DNA of 64,000 nt from Phellopilus nigrolimitatus (lineage: Eukaryota; Basidiomycota; Agaricomycetes; Hymenochaetales; Hymenochaetaceae): the NCBI GenBank assembly GCA_021029095.1, contig JAJOHG010000001.1, forward strand, positions 434,001-498,000. The letters run 5' to 3'. How positions within the stretch are numbered: the stretch's first letter is position 1; each line of letters opens with the position of its first letter. The notes under the pieces are model-generated. The model was not told where the DNA came from. It saw nothing but the letters and a program-made list of their open reading frames with translations, and made no database searches. The position numbers and the translations under genes were made by a program. Positions 44,649 to 57,892 of the stretch are shown here, piece after piece.

Positions 44649-47600
44649 CTATCTAACAATACATAATAACCAAGCTGACCACCATAAGATAATAAATAAC
44701 TCGCAAAGCACGGCGACAAGCAGAACCAGGAGCGAAATTGCGTAAGCGCACATAACGCCTGAAAACGTTAAATAAACTGTGAAAGACGGTATGAAGGACG
44801 GAACGCGCAGAAGATATCCCTGCGTCAATAAATCGATAAAAAAGTGAACGCCGAACTGCAGACAGAGCGGCGCGGCGACGGCAGCAAGGAGGATACGGAG
44901 CCAGAGAACGGGACTGCGCTTTGGAAAGGAGACAGGGTACCACTGGTCCTCGCCGGAGAATCCATTTCGGTACAAAGGAATGACGAGGAAGTCGTGTAGT
45001 TCGTCCCAGATTGGACGTCCGAAGGTCTTCATGAGCGGCGCGGCAGATGTGAGTACGAAAGAGAGGGATGCTTCGCCGATTTTCCAGAGTTGGTTCTTCT
45101 CGTTTACGAACTCGTCAAGGAGAGTTTCCAAGCGGATGAGCTGCGGGAGAGCAACTTGATTATAGGAAGAAAAAAGACTGGCGCTGTTATGCGTACCTCT
45201 GGATAGTTTGCCGACGTGTACTGGTTGGCCGCATCGAATTCAGGCTTTAGTTCATCCCTCATCTTCTTAATCTTGCTTAGCAACTCGTTCGTCTCCCTTA
45301 CCCGGAACAAAACCGCACTACGTTGATTGTACAACCGCTCAACAAGGTTGGCAAGCGTGGTCGTCGCGTCTTCATATATACCGTTTGCAGGCAAAGTGAG
45401 CGGTGTGACCGAGCTTGGCATAGAAGCAACGAATGTTTTCAAAATTGCTCTTTGCCTCTCACACCGCAGATATATATCTTCAACAGCACGCCATCCCTTG
45501 AGCCTGCGTGTATTCGCCGTCACAGCCGCAGGATCATGACTGAAGGCCTCCAAAATTTCTGGAGGAAGGCGAGAATACGATAGGCCAAGCTTCTCAGACA
45601 TAGCGTGCTGTGTATCATCGTACTCAATGATAGACCTGGACGCTGTCTGCAGGAGGAGTTTCATCCGTCCATTACGAGCTTTGAGTGCATCTAATGTCCT
45701 ATTATTAGGTTAGAATTGCCAAAGTTATGCAAAAACACGTAGAGCTTACTCTTTCTTTCGAGTATATTCGACATGCAGCGCATGGTCTTGTGCCTCCGAT
45801 CTCTTTTTGTTGACCTTTCCTTTGCTCGTAGAAGAGTGATGAAATGATGGAGGAAGGGCGAGCCGAAGTCCTTTCCTGGGATCAGGCGTTCGCACCGAAT
45901 TCAGAACAATTGAAGGCGGGTCTTGGCGATTTGGCAAAGCAAGAGGGTCGAGCGTTCCGGTCGATGCTCTGGCTTCGTTCGCAGTAGGTAAAGACAGATT
46001 CTTGGTCGGCTGAAGCGCATCCGTACGCAAGTCCGCGAACGAGAGTGGTCCAGAACTAGCTGCAGTAGGGTATTTTATGTCATCCATTGACGCAGACCGC
46101 AAATCCAGTGAAAGGTGGAACCGACTCCGCTTGCGTTCGCCATCGTGTTTCTTCATTGCACGGTCATCCCGAACGCGGGCTTTGCGACCCTCCGACAATG
46201 AGTCGATGGCGGACGAATGCCCGTCGTCGCTATTCTGAGGAGTGGGAGGACCTTGTTTCTTCAGGCTAACATTCTGCAACGGACTGCGCATGGCTGTAGG
46301 CGAAGTCCGATTTGCGGCAGTGGGAAACTCGACAGATTCGATTCGCCGACGGCTCTTCAGCGAGCTCTGAGACGATCCGTCTGCGTTTGTTTTACCACCC
46401 GCGAAAGAGTTTCTCCATCGTCGCAACTGTGTTTCAACACTGATACGTGAGTCCGAACTGCGCCTAGAATGTATCATGGGTTCAAAAGAAATGAGGTCGT
46501 CAGATTTCCTGCGCATTGAGATATGGTCGACAGAGCGAAAGGACGTAGGCCTGGATAAGGATCGTTTCACTTTGGTAACAGGTGCAGAACCTGCATTTGA
46601 CACAACGTCCACCATCGAACTGTTTTGAGATAGAGAATGAGTGAAGTCGGCATTAGAATTGGACCGGACGTATTCGTCGACGATCAACGCCGAAAGGTTC
46701 CAAGGCGAGCGCTGCCGCTGAACGTTGCCGCGCTTATTGAGTAAATGGCGCAGCCACGAAAAGGGTTCAGCCTCGTCGATGAGCGCCTTGACAACACCAT
46801 CTTGCTTAGAAAACCATCGGGCAATGCTAGCTAAATTCAGGTTGGAATTCGGCATAGAAGAGGCGTTGAGGACTGCGTAACGCCTCTGCAGCTGGTCTCT
46901 GGTTATCTCAGCCTTACGCAGAGTCTGGGCGTTGGCCTTATCCTTTATTCTCGCTATTTTATCTGAAGAGAAGAATATAAACATGCCCACCAACAAAACT
47001 GTTGCTTACATACCTGAGTATAATGATTCTTGTTTTTCCACGATCCCTTTACGAGCCAACGCTGGATACTTGTCCTTCGATGACTTGCGTGAAAGAGGCA
47101 TAGTCCATTTCCTCTCGCGCTTCTCCTCGTCCGACGCCGTGCCTGACCAGTCCAAAGTGGCGCCATCATTCGCCGACGTAGGGACTGGATGTAAAGGAAC
47201 CCTCCCTACGGACGGACTGAAATCCACGAACTCTGCTTTGTCCGGGGTGCCGGGTTCGGAATGAGCCAACGGGGTCTTGGAGAGGAAGGGATTTGGCGCA
47301 GGAATTTTCGAAAGGGCATTTGATTCAGAGAAAGAAGAGTACAATTCCGAATTTGATTTGACATGTTTGAGTTGCTGCTCGACACGCGATTTGTATTGCA
47401 ATGCTCTGCGAAGGTCAGCCAGAATGTTGGGATCTGTATTCATTGCTCAATCTAAGTTGTGTGCGTGCGATGCATTAACTACGCACCATCCTGATCTGCA
47501 CAAGTTATAAATGTTTAATTGTGAGTACGTAACTAGAATGGAGTGGACACACCAGTAGCATCGTCCCCGGTTGGCAAATGAGCACTGCCCGCGAGAGGGC

Positions 47601-48039
47601 TGGAACCAACGGATAACGTACCATTTCTTAATGGAGTGCTAGGATTCTCTACCCTTGAGTAGCTGACAGTCCTCTTGGACGGTGTCCCAGAGCGGCTCGA
47701 GCCTGCGACAAACTGAGCCCGCGAATAGGATCCAAAGTGCCGAGAGGTCTCTGAGGTATTTGCAGAACGGACACGCCGGTGTTCAGCGAAGAATTCGTCA
47801 TCGTCCGGAGAAGTGCCTGATGAAGGGAGAGTTTGAAGGTGCCTTGGTTCCAGCGATCTCAAACCCCCACCGGTCGGTCTGTACGGACCAGCTTCTCTGG
47901 GTGCGTTCGGGTCCGCGTCCGCAGGAAAATGGATGCGTGATTGTCTTGGACGACCGCCGGGTGACGATGGCCCCGGCGATGAAGACGAACCCGCTTGCAC
48001 CGGAGCTTTCGGGTCCGTCTCAGCGCGTGAGGACGACAT
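44649..48039 (-). CDS. Large coiled-coil protein with C-terminal membrane helices
   Basis: Minus strand. Exon 1 (48039-47553) begins MSSSRAETDPKAP and is disordered. A single intron joins phase 1 to DPNILADLRRALQYKSRVEQ (from 47433). Then DKIARIKDKANAQTLRKAEI begins a coiled coil, a Ser-rich middle follows, and an ordered region (GWRAVEDIYLRCERQRAILK; YNQRSAVLFRVRETNELLSK) leads to FGRPIWDELHDFLVIPLYR. The C-terminus carries two or three membrane helices (LWLRILLAAVAAPLCL; YAISLLVLLVAVLCELFIIL). The layout suggests a tail-anchored organelle or nuclear-envelope protein. No named family was recognised. Confidence 0.7.
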
Positions 48040-48458
48040 TGGCCAGCGCCAGGCCTCGGGCTAGTTGACCGCCAGTGTTTACTCAGGATGACATAGTCAC
48101 AGTCGATGAAGCTCGCGGTCGCGTCACAATCACGTGCGTATCCTCTATTCGGTGGGCGACACCACATGGTACAAATCTTCCCTTGTGAACCTTCCTTTAT
48201 CACAATGCCCTCCTTCAGCAGCACCGGCTACCATGCTGAACGACTTGCAAGATAAAAGATAAAGCGGTGGCGAAGCATATGGATTCAACGCTGATGCCCC
48301 TGCTCAAAAATTTCCAATCTGCCCACGTTCCGCTGAAAGCCCGGCCATATTACTATTAATATATTGGTTCTCCATCCCAACATTGCTCTAGGTCTGGATA
48401 TACCTTCTCTGGCAATGGAGGCTTTTTTCTCGTCGCCCTTGGTGCGATCGCAGCCGCG

Positions 48459-49612
48459 ATGGGCGTGTCCACCTTTCAAGTCTCCCTTCTGAACACCCTT
48501 CCGAACCTCGCGACCTGTGTTAATGAACCGACATTTTATTCTTGTGAGAACACAACTGCTATTTCCAATACCTGTTGTTCGCCGGCGCCGGGCGGTCTTG
48601 TCCTGCAGACCCAACTGTGGAGCACTTATACTGGATACGAACAGGATGGCCAGCTTCTACCTAAGGGCAGTTGGACAATCCACGGTCTCTGGCCTGATTT
48701 CTGTGACGGGTATATGACTTTACTCCTCTGCTATACGCTATGAGTGCTCAAGGATACGTTTCACTCTTCAAGAAGTTTTCCTCAATATTGCGATCTTTCA
48801 CGGCAATATGACCCTGCGCCGTCTCCCAACACAACAGACGGCTTTCCAAATGGAACGGCGGTCCCTGCTTACACCGGTCCCGGTGTAGACACGTTCATCC
48901 TTGATTTCGGCCGTAATGATTTGCTCGATTACAGTGAGCATTTATCTTTGAATATGCAAATTACGAGAGCGAGGAGTATGCTTTTGCAGTGAACAAATAC
49001 TGGATCAGTCAGGGCTCGCCAAACAATGAGTTTTGGGCGCACGAGGTATTTCCACTTTTAGCATGACACTACTGGCGCTAACAATCTCCACCGTTTCAAC
49101 ATACGAGTTTTCAAAACACGCAACTTGCACTTCCACTTTCGATGTCGCTTGCTACGAAAATTATAAAGAACACGAAGAAGTCGTCAATTTCTTCGACTCG
49201 GTCATCCGCGCGTTCCACATGTACCCAACATATGATATTCTCGCTGCGTGCGTCATCTCTCAATTCATAGTCGTATTTGGAATTTCTTACTCTTTTTCTC
49301 TTTTACATTATTCCATAAACTATCAGGGCTGGCATCACTCCCTCAAACACGACCACTTACACTCTTGCCCAAATTCAGAACGCCATTAAAGCACAAACTG
49401 GTGCGCTGCCTTTCATCGGGTGCGATGGTGACGGCACGGAGGGGAACGTCCTCCTGAATGAGGTATGGTACTTCGCACATGTGCTTGGCACGGAGCAATA
49501 TGGGCGCTTCAAACCGGTGGACTCGACGACAGACGCGACGTGTACTGACACGGGCATCCGATACCTCGAGCGCACGCCGACATCTGAGCGGGAGGTCCGC
49601 GTATATCAGTAA
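48459..49612 (+). CDS. Ribonuclease T2 (secreted)
   Basis: Exons joined by four introns. Both active-site blocks are intact: CAS-1 as WTIHGLWPDFCDG (near 48680-48715) and CAS-2 as FWAHEFSKHATC, split by the intron at about 49047-49111. Cysteines match the fungal T2 pattern (LATCVNEPTFYSC, TTAISNTCCSP). The given start is the first in-frame ATG, but the frame extends upstream as GFFLVALGAIAAA, a signal-peptide core, so the true start is in an upstream exon not identified (an AG acceptor lies near 48393). T2 enzymes cleave RNA through a 2',3'-cyclic phosphate, outside the cell or in the vacuole. Confidence 0.9.
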
Positions 49613-49651
49613 CTGGGAGGCCATACTCGTATCATTGTAGTCAAAATAATT

Positions 49652-50133
49652 ACAGTTGTTTGCGCAGAAATAATGGCATTCACGGGTCAGATTGAAATGA
49701 AATGAATTTATATCGTAATTGGGCAAGAGATTGACAATTTAGCAGGTTCACTATTTTATTTTTTCTTCTTCTCGCCGCTGCGCATGATGCTTACTTACTC
49801 TAGGCACCTTAAGATGCATTTAGGCAGCGTTGTGTCGGACAAGGCGACGTAGACGCTGAGTTGGCCCATCGAAATCTCGCCTCTGGTTTGTTGTGAAATT
49901 ACTAAACTATGAATACATTTATGCGACATTGTTATTTACCACATGGCTAAATCTCTGTATCTGTCTCTAAATGCTTTTCTGTTGAGTGAAGCTGCTTGTC
50001 CTGAACGTTTCGACGTAGTGTTTGACAGGGTGGAACATTCCAACACATGTCGACGTCTCGCGAAATCCGAGTTACGATGTTAATTCATTTCATTTCAGTC
50101 TGACCCGTATTGTCATTATTTTTCAGGTAACTG
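49652..50133. repeat. Long imperfect inverted repeat downstream of RNase T2
   Basis: The left arm (49652-49715) and right arm (50075-50133) match in inverse over about 55-60 bp, including ACGGGTCAGA and TGAAATGAAATGAATT. The spacer is about 360 bp with no coding content. A degenerate MITE or a folding 3' element are both possible; no clear target duplication was found. Confidence 0.65.
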
Positions 50134-50324
50134 TGGAACATTATTATGGACGATAGTATTACAAATAAACATGCGTAGCAATGAACGACGATAGCAAAAG
50201 AAAGCAATGTACAATGTGAAAGCACTATATATTACACATGATGTCTTCTGAGCTCCTATTTGTGCATTAGGATGCAATAGATGATTGTACGTTGTGCTCC
50301 TCCAATCTAATCTTCAATAAAGTC

Positions 50325-52065
50325 TTAGGTAAGGCTCAGCGAGCAAACAAGTGAACTTACTCTGCTTACATCCTCATCGGTGGTGGTTGTCCTCATGCGT
50401 ATATCACTCGTGTCGCTCCCATCGCCCTCGGGCTCGATGACCATTCGTATGTTGAGTAGCATGCGTGCGGTAAGTATGGAGTGCAGGACACGCTGAAGCC
50501 TGCGAATTCGTCTAAACAAAAATTTCCAAAAAAGAGGGAATCGAAAACGTACTCGAGAAGGAGAGCGGAGTAGTCGATCTAAGCATTTTTTAAATATCAG
50601 TATGAGCAGATTCCAACTGGTATTTACTCACGTTCGCAATTTTGATGACAAGGTAGTTTGCGAGCGAGATAGCTACATATTTCCGAAGTCCAGGGCGGCG
50701 CGCCGGATGGGATGGAGGAGTTCCATAAATACTAGCGCTCAAACCATAGTGCAACACATACACTTACCAAATAGACAGACGAAATATAGCAGACCACTTT
50801 CGAGAATCGCCTTCATAAGAGTACTCTTGCTGGCTCTCCCTATAAACTCAATGCCTTAGCAAATTTATCCCTGGAGGTAAAGGGATAAGGCTAATTACAT
50901 ATTGAATAGCACTTCCACAGCGTCATAACAATGACAACTGTAAAAACGATTAGCAATTCTGAAAATACTGAACAAACGTTTTGAATATCTACCAGATTCA
51001 GAAGCCATGATCATAAGAAAGACATTCACGGCCGACAAATCAGCCGATGCTACGACGCAAGGAACCATGGTAGGGAATGGCGAGGGTATAACTGTTTAAA
51101 CTTAAGTTTTGTCGAGGGTATGAATAGTAGGGAGGAAGACTTGCAAACAGTAGAACGTAGAGTTCTATCCATCAAGATGACAACAGGTATGAGGATACCC
51201 TGTCGAAAGAGAGCAAAAATATTAGTTTTGTACCACCATTTCCATGATGCAAGTCTCAAACACCAAGTTCAAGGCGATTAAGAATATAAGGACGTCACGT
51301 CGTTTATTCCAAACCGCGTATACAAGCATCATCATGATAACTGAAGGGTGTTTGAGGATCAACATAGGTAAAGATGTGATGCATAATGAAAGACATAGGC
51401 GAACTAACTTTCAGCAATTGCGATGCCGATAGTCGACATCCAGGTGACGAAGTTGTACAGTGGTTTGCAAGCCTGAACAGCGGTGTGATTGAACTAGTCA
51501 GCATATGAAGATCGAAAGCAAGCAGATACAAACATTGAGGGCCATACTAGGTTGCAGCAATTCTGACAATACACATCGGTTTAGCTTCAATGTTTCAACC
51601 GGCGCGGTGCTTGGGTACTGACCAACAAGATTGAAAGTACCGTCTATAAAAACGAGGTACCGTGTCAGAAAGAACAGGACCTTTCCGACAGTCCACTTCG
51701 TCGGCCAGACGAGTCTGGCCTGTGAAGCTGTCAAATTTATTTTATATGATGATTGAGGGCTGTTACAAACCTCATCCGCGAAGGTCAATAAAAAATCATA
51801 TGACTAGATGAAGTATGAGGAGATTTCCAAAATCCCAGTGAAAGTGAACGTACTACAAGCGCCATGCTAAGGACTAGATAATAATCGTGCTTAGTGTACA
51901 TTTCAGTACGAAACAATTGAGGTCGCGCACCATTGACATACTGTAATTAAACCACGCGTCATTTTCGGATTTTCAACAAGAGAAGTCCCTTATACGTACG
52001 TTTACAATTTGAACATGATATAGGGATGCAAGAACGGCTTCGTCGAGCGAGCCGTCAGCGCTCAT
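50325..52065 (-). CDS. DUF6533-family membrane protein, copy A
   Basis: Minus strand; ATG at 52065 gives MSADGSLDEAVLASLYHVQI. After introns the DUF6533 core reads [11 protein letters not shown] / ARLVWPTKWTVGKVLFFLTRYLVF, followed by several further membrane segments and ending with [18 protein letters not shown]. These basidiomycete proteins have about seven helices and no established function. The C-terminal boundary (stop at 50325-50327) is uncertain because GTAAGT sites near 50355 could remove the tail. Exons between were not all resolved. Confidence 0.7.
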
Positions 52066-52587
52066 AGTTCCAGGTAAATGTCAAGCCCCAGAGGACAACG
52101 GAAGAATGGGCGCAAGCAAGAGTAAAGGGAAGTGGGGGGCATTCCTGCTTTATGATGTCGAGCCATGCCATGCTTATATCGTGTAGCTAGGCAGATACCG
52201 CTCCGTCAAGGAATAACCGTAAGAAGGTGATCTCGTAAATTGCAAAACATCTAGCCCCAAACTCCTATCTTCGCGATAAATAAGCAGAAAATCCGGAGAG
52301 AAAGGACGGAAGCATTTATATTCCCACGAAGGACGCGTTTCGCTCTCGAAGCGTCGATCTTGTATCACGTGCAAACACCATTTCACGTGCAAACACCATT
52401 ACGCCTTTGATTAGACGTCTTTAACTGAATCATGTGAACTGAAGAAAGGTAGCTGACTGAAGGAATCTTCGTCAAGTGTTTCCCTATGCTGTTTATGGCC
52501 GATATTGTAGACTAAAGATAGTCCAAACTTCCATGATAGTTCTATGAGCGAGAACTTGCGCTCGCACTCAACTCGTAACATTTATGT

Positions 52588-54340
52588 CTAGGCGTCATCG
52601 CTAATGCCACTCTCCAGATGCCTCGGTACCTCGCTCATGTCATTGTCAACCCTGCTCCTTTCCTTAGACGCATTCGTGAAAGCCAGCGTGGACACCGTGC
52701 ATACGTCAGGCTGAGGTTCGACGGCTTCGCGGATGTGCATGATCATGCGTGCAGATAATATGGAGTGCAGAACGCGTTGGAGCCTGCGAAGACAATCGTC
52801 AACTCAGAAATGCTGAACTTATGTAATAGAAAACTTGAGACTTGATTGCCTACTCGAAGAGAAGTCCTGCAAGGCCGATCTAATGGAAGTATTAGTAGGA
52901 AAGCTATCCGTCTCAACCTGATGGTACGATGAACTTACACTAGCGGTTCTAACGACAACTAAATTCGCCACCGATGCGGCTGGTCGCGGTGGCCAAGTCA
53001 ACAAAAAATATGACTAAGGATACGAAGCGAAGGACTTTACCAAACATGCACACGAAGTATCGCAGATTGTCTTCGTAAATCACTTTCACAAGGTTACTAT
53101 CGTCGGCTCTCCCTGACGCATGACTTCAGCATTTTTTGTCTCGAGTATGAGCACGCGGAAATAGACATACATCGTGAGTAAGAGCTCCAAACGGTCATAC
53201 CGATGGCCACTACGAAGCAAAATGACGTCTTTTACAGAACCGTCAGTAAGATCAATATGTTACTCACCAGATTCTACTAATATGATCATAACAAAATCAA
53301 TATACACCGAAAGTTCAATAGAGGTCACGACACATGGGACCAGCGTAGGAATCGGAGAAGGCGTGACTGGGGAAAAGTGAACTTCGAATCGCACTCCTAA
53401 AGCTAGAGTGCTCACAGACCACGGAGAGAAGCAACTTCCGGAGAAAGATAACGCTTATTACAGCAGCGGCCTAAACTTGGAAGGGGTGATGAGTACTCCA
53501 TTTTTTGTTGGATTTGATATTGATTTTGTACCAGGAATACAACGGTCAGGAAAAAGATAACATCTTTTCGTCTTCCCCAGATTGCGTATACGCGTATCAT
53601 CATGAGGACTGAGAGAAGTTTTGAGGTATCCCCGGGATAGTACTAAATGATGATGATAACGTTATGTTAACGAAAAAACGCACACTCGGAAGTTAGGATT
53701 CCAAAGAATGACAAGGAGTAAGTAGCTTTGAATAAAGGGCTGCAAAGCTAAAGACGCATCAGAATCCGAGAGGATGGCAAAGGGAGAGGATATAAACTCT
53801 GAAAAGCAGGTAAGGCTGCATCCAAACTGATGAAATAAGTGTACATAAGCTACTGCGCCGGGATGATGATATTGGATGTGGACTGACTGAGTAAATTGAA
53901 TGTATTATCCAAAAATACGGAGTATCGCGTCAGGAAGAACGCCATTTTCACGTCCCCCCATTTCGATGGCCAAATAAGCCGAACCTGTTGGGTCGCAGAA
54001 AGACACAATATATAAATATTAAGCGAACCAGAAACGAATGTGAAATTTAGACCTCATCCGCGAACGTTAACAAGAAATCGTACGACTAGACAACGAGTTA
54101 GACGGGGCTGAGGTATATCAGCGAAAGTTCACGCACTGCGAGCGCCACGCTGACAACTAGAGCAATGCTCATCAGGAAAACGAAAACAGAAGAGAAAAAA
54201 AGCAGTTATGAGCACCATTCACATACTATAAGAAGACGCACGGGTCAGTCTAATCCAATGCTCGGCCATCCGTGGAAGTTACGCACATCACTAATCCGTG
54301 CATTTTCAAGAGACTCGATGACTATGCTTAGCAGGCCCAT
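52588..54340 (-). CDS. DUF6533-family membrane protein, copy B
   Basis: Minus strand; ATG at 54340 gives MGLLSIVIESLENARISD. The core is [11 protein letters not shown] then VRLIWPSKWGDVKMAFFLTR, each bounded by GT-AG introns as in copy A. The end is [20 protein letters not shown] followed by a hydrophilic tail closing ESGISDDA (stop 52588-52590). Seven membrane helices are expected; function unknown. The tail is two residues longer than in copy C, an in-frame 6-bp difference. Middle exons were not all resolved, so inactivating changes cannot be excluded. Confidence 0.65.
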
Positions 54341-55187
54341 GCTCGCAAGTACAGCTTGATGCGATATAACACTGTAAGCGGGGACGAAAAAACAAAGGAC
54401 CTGGGGCTCCAGTTCTCCACTAGTGGTCTTGTCGACGTCTTATAGCATGCAGCGTTCGGCGGTGAGCTTGGAGATGTAAATCATTCGAAGACTTTTCCAT
54501 TTTGGCATTTTGGCAGTTTGATTAGAAGCAGGTACACTTTGTTTCCCCTCACAGTTGTCGTAAAAGGCTTCGTGGTTTCAAAACCGGTCAGGCTGGGCGC
54601 CGATCTGTGGCATTTACAACAAAGAAATCATCAGAACAAGCAGCAAAGAAACAAAAGGACAGACGATCGGTTCAATGCAGCAAGTCATAGCTCTGTTGCC
54701 ACAGGCAATATACTTTTTATAGTCGATGCGTCCGGACAAATCAAACGTCCGGAGACATCGGTGAGTTTTATCGTCAGATAACCGGGAACAAGCACGAGGT
54801 TGTCAATGAGCAGGCAACAGCTGGAATGGTACTTGATCGCGAGACACTGGATTTGTGACTTTTTGTGTAGTATCCATAGATGCGCGAATAACGCCGCGGG
54901 AAGGATGCTATTTTTAGCACCAAGCTACTAGGGAGCGTGAACATCAACAACGGTCCGGGTCAATAGATGTTCAATGGTCCGTTATAGACCCTGATACAGG
55001 AGAAACGGTACGTCGGGAAACGGTAGTGTCGAGAAGTGGAAATTTTGTCTGATCAACAAGACCACCATTACAGTGCTGTCAGGTAAAGTTCACAGTGAAT
55101 TCAAAACTAAGGAGCCGACTATGCAGTACAGATAAAGCACTCATCGGGAGGACCAATACAACGAAAGTACCAACAAGCAAAACACGT

Positions 55188-55287
55188 TCATTCGCTGATA
55201 AGTTCGGCGACACTCCAATCCTCGAAGCTCCCGTTTGGGAGGTAGCGTCGGATGATGAGCGGGATTTTTCGCTGCGACAGCTCTTTT
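55188..55287 (-). pseudogene. Fragment of RPB6 last exon carried by the tandem duplication
   Basis: Matches 57893-57992, i.e. the final ~33 codons of RPB6 including the stop. One change replaces the Asp of LPDGSFEDW by Asn. It has no upstream exons and ends at the duplication junction, so it cannot be expressed as RPB6. Confidence 0.88.
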
Positions 55288-55326
55288 CGAGAACTTGCGC
55301 GCGCACTCAACTCGTAACATTTCTGT

Positions 55327-57085
55327 CTAGGCGTCATCGCTGAAGCCACTCTCCAGAGGTACCTCGTTCATGTCATTGTCAACCCTGCTCCTTTCCCTAG
55401 GCGCATTCGTGAAAGCCAGTGCAGACATCGTGCATACACCACCCTGAGGTTCGACGGCTTCGCGGATGTGCATGATCATACGTGCAGATAATATGGAGTG
55501 CAGAACGCGTTGAAGCCTGCGAAGACAAACGTCAACTCAGAGATGCTGAACATATGTAATAGAATTTCTGAAACTTGATCGCCTACTCGAAGAGAAGTCC
55601 AGCAAAGCTGATCTAATGGAAATATTAATAGGAAGGTTATCGGTCTCAGCCTGATAGTACTATGAACTTACACTAGCGGTTTTGAGGACAAGTAGATTTG
55701 CCATTGATGCGGCTGGTCGCGGTGCCCAAGTCAACAAAAAATGTGGCTATGGATACGAAGTGAAGGAGTCTACCAAACATGCAAATGGAGTATCGCAAAT
55801 TGTCTTCGAAAAGCGCTTTTACAAGGAGGCTATTGCCGGCTCTCCCTGACGCATGACTTCAGCATTTTCCGTCTCGGGTATCAACAGGCGGAAATAGACA
55901 TACATTGTGAGTAAGACTTCCAAACGGTCATACCGATAGCCACTGCGAAGCAAAACGACGTCTTTTACAGAGCCGTCAGTAAGATCAATGTTACTCACCG
56001 GATTCTACTACTATGATCGTAATAAAATCAATATACACCGAAAGGTCAGCAGAGATCACGAAACGTGGTTTCAGCGTAGGAAACGGAGAAGGCGCGACTG
56101 GAGAATAAGTGAACTTCGAATCATATTCCTAAAGCTAGAGTGCTCACAGACCACGGAGAGAAGAAACTCCCGGAGGAAGATAAAGCTTATTATAGAAGCG
56201 GCCTAAACTTGGAAGGGGTGATGAGCACTCCATTTTTTATAAATTTGATATTGATTTTGTACCAGTAATACCACGGTCAAGAGAACGAGAACATCTTTTC
56301 GGTTTCCCCAAATTGCGTATACGCGTATCATCAAGAGGACTGCGAGAAGTTTTGAAGCATCCTCGGAATTAGTACTAAGTGATGACGATAACTTGTTCAC
56401 GAAACAACTCACACTCGGAAACTAAAATTCCAAAGAACGACAGGGTATAAATTGCTTTGAGGAAAGAGCTGCAAAGCTAAAGACGTGTCAGAGTTTGCGA
56501 ACATAACAAAAGAGGAGGATATGAACGCTAAGGGTTAGGTGAGGCAGCATATTAACTGATGAAATAAGTGTACTTAAAACTTAAGCTGTTACGTCGGGAT
56601 GATGATATTGGATATGGACTGACGCAGTAAATTGATTGTGTTATCCAAAAACACAACGTATCGTGTCAGGAAGAACGCCACTTTTACAACTCCCCATTTC
56701 GATGGCCAAATGAACCGAACCTGTTGGGTTGCAGGATGACACAAGACACCAATATATAAATATGAAACGAATTAGAAACGACAAAACATTCAGACCTCGT
56801 CCGCGAACGTCAACAAGAAATCGTAGGACTAAGCAATGAGTTAGATGGTGTTATGATATATCAGCGAAAGTTCGACGCACTGCGAGCGCCAAGCTGACAA
56901 CTAGAGCAGAGCTCATTAGAAAAGCGAAAAAAATGAAGTAAGAAATACAGTTATGAGTACCATCCACATACTGTAAGAAGATGCGCCAGTCAGTCTAATC
57001 CAATGCTCGGTCATCCGTGGAAGTTACGCACATTGCTAATCTGTTCATTTTCAAGAGACTCGATGATTGTGCTCGGCGGGCCCAT
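55327..57085 (-). CDS. DUF6533-family membrane protein, copy C
   Basis: Close copy of B. ATG at 57085 begins [14 protein letters not shown]; the core again shows a Tyr/Phe-rich helix, an FADE motif and an IWPSKW-like segment, and the end is [20 protein letters not shown] with a tail closing ESGFSDDA (stop 55327-55329). It has the same exon order as B. Divergence from B is spread over introns and exons, so the duplication is not very recent. Confidence 0.65.
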
Positions 57086-57892
57086 GCTCGCAAGTATAAC
57101 ACTGTAAGCGGGGACGAAAAAGCAAAGGGCCTAGGGTTCCAGTTCTCCACTAGTGGTCTTGTCGACGTCTTATAGCATGCAGTGGTGATCTTGAAGATGT
57201 AAATCATTCGAAAACTTAGCACAGTTGAAATTGGTCGTCACCCCCCGGTTTTGAACAGCGGCCATGGCGCAGATATGTGGTATTCACAACAAACAGATTA
57301 TCAGAAGAAGCAGAAAAGGAGTAAATAGGACAGATATCGAAGCACGGACCAGTTTAATGCACCAATTCGTAGCTTTATTGCCATAGTCAACGTACCTTTT
57401 ATAGTCGATGCATCCGGACAAATCAGACGTCCGAAGTAGAGCAGTGACATCGGTGAGTTTTATCAGCAGTAAAGCCCGGGAGCAAGCATGAGTTATCAAT
57501 GAACAGACAACCGCTGGAATGATACTTGGTTGCGAGACGCTGGGTTTGCAACTTTTTGTGCAGTATCCACACAAGCGCGAGTAACGCCGCAAGAAGGATG
57601 TAATTTTGAACCTATCACGCAGCATCAAAATACCGGGGAGCGTGGACACCAACAACGGTCCGGGTCAATAGATGTTCAATGGTCCGTTATAGACCCTGAT
57701 ATAGGAGAAACGGTACATCGGGAAACGGCAGTGTCGAGAAGTGGAAATTTTGTCTGATCAACAAGACCACCATTACAGTGCTGTCAGGTAAAGTACACAG
57801 TGAATTCAAAACTAAGGAGCCGACTATACAGTACAGATAAAGCACTCATCGGGAGGACCAATACAACGAAAATACCAACAAGCAAAACACGT
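57086..57892. other. Intergenic part of duplication unit 2
   Basis: Matches the segment 54341-55187 of unit 1; no gene recognised in either copy. Confidence 0.6.

Larger units (their letters stand above)
52549..55287. repeat. Tandem duplication, unit 1 (2,739 bp)
   Basis: Starts CGAGAACTTGCG and carries DUF6533 copy B, its upstream flank and the last 100 bp of an RPB6 exon. It is collinear with 55288-57992. Confidence 0.85.

Noticed and set aside
47433..47553. A 9-nt microexon (ATCAGGATG) between two introns
   Set aside because: A single intron from 47552 to 47434 joins the flanking exons in the same phase, so the microexon is not needed.
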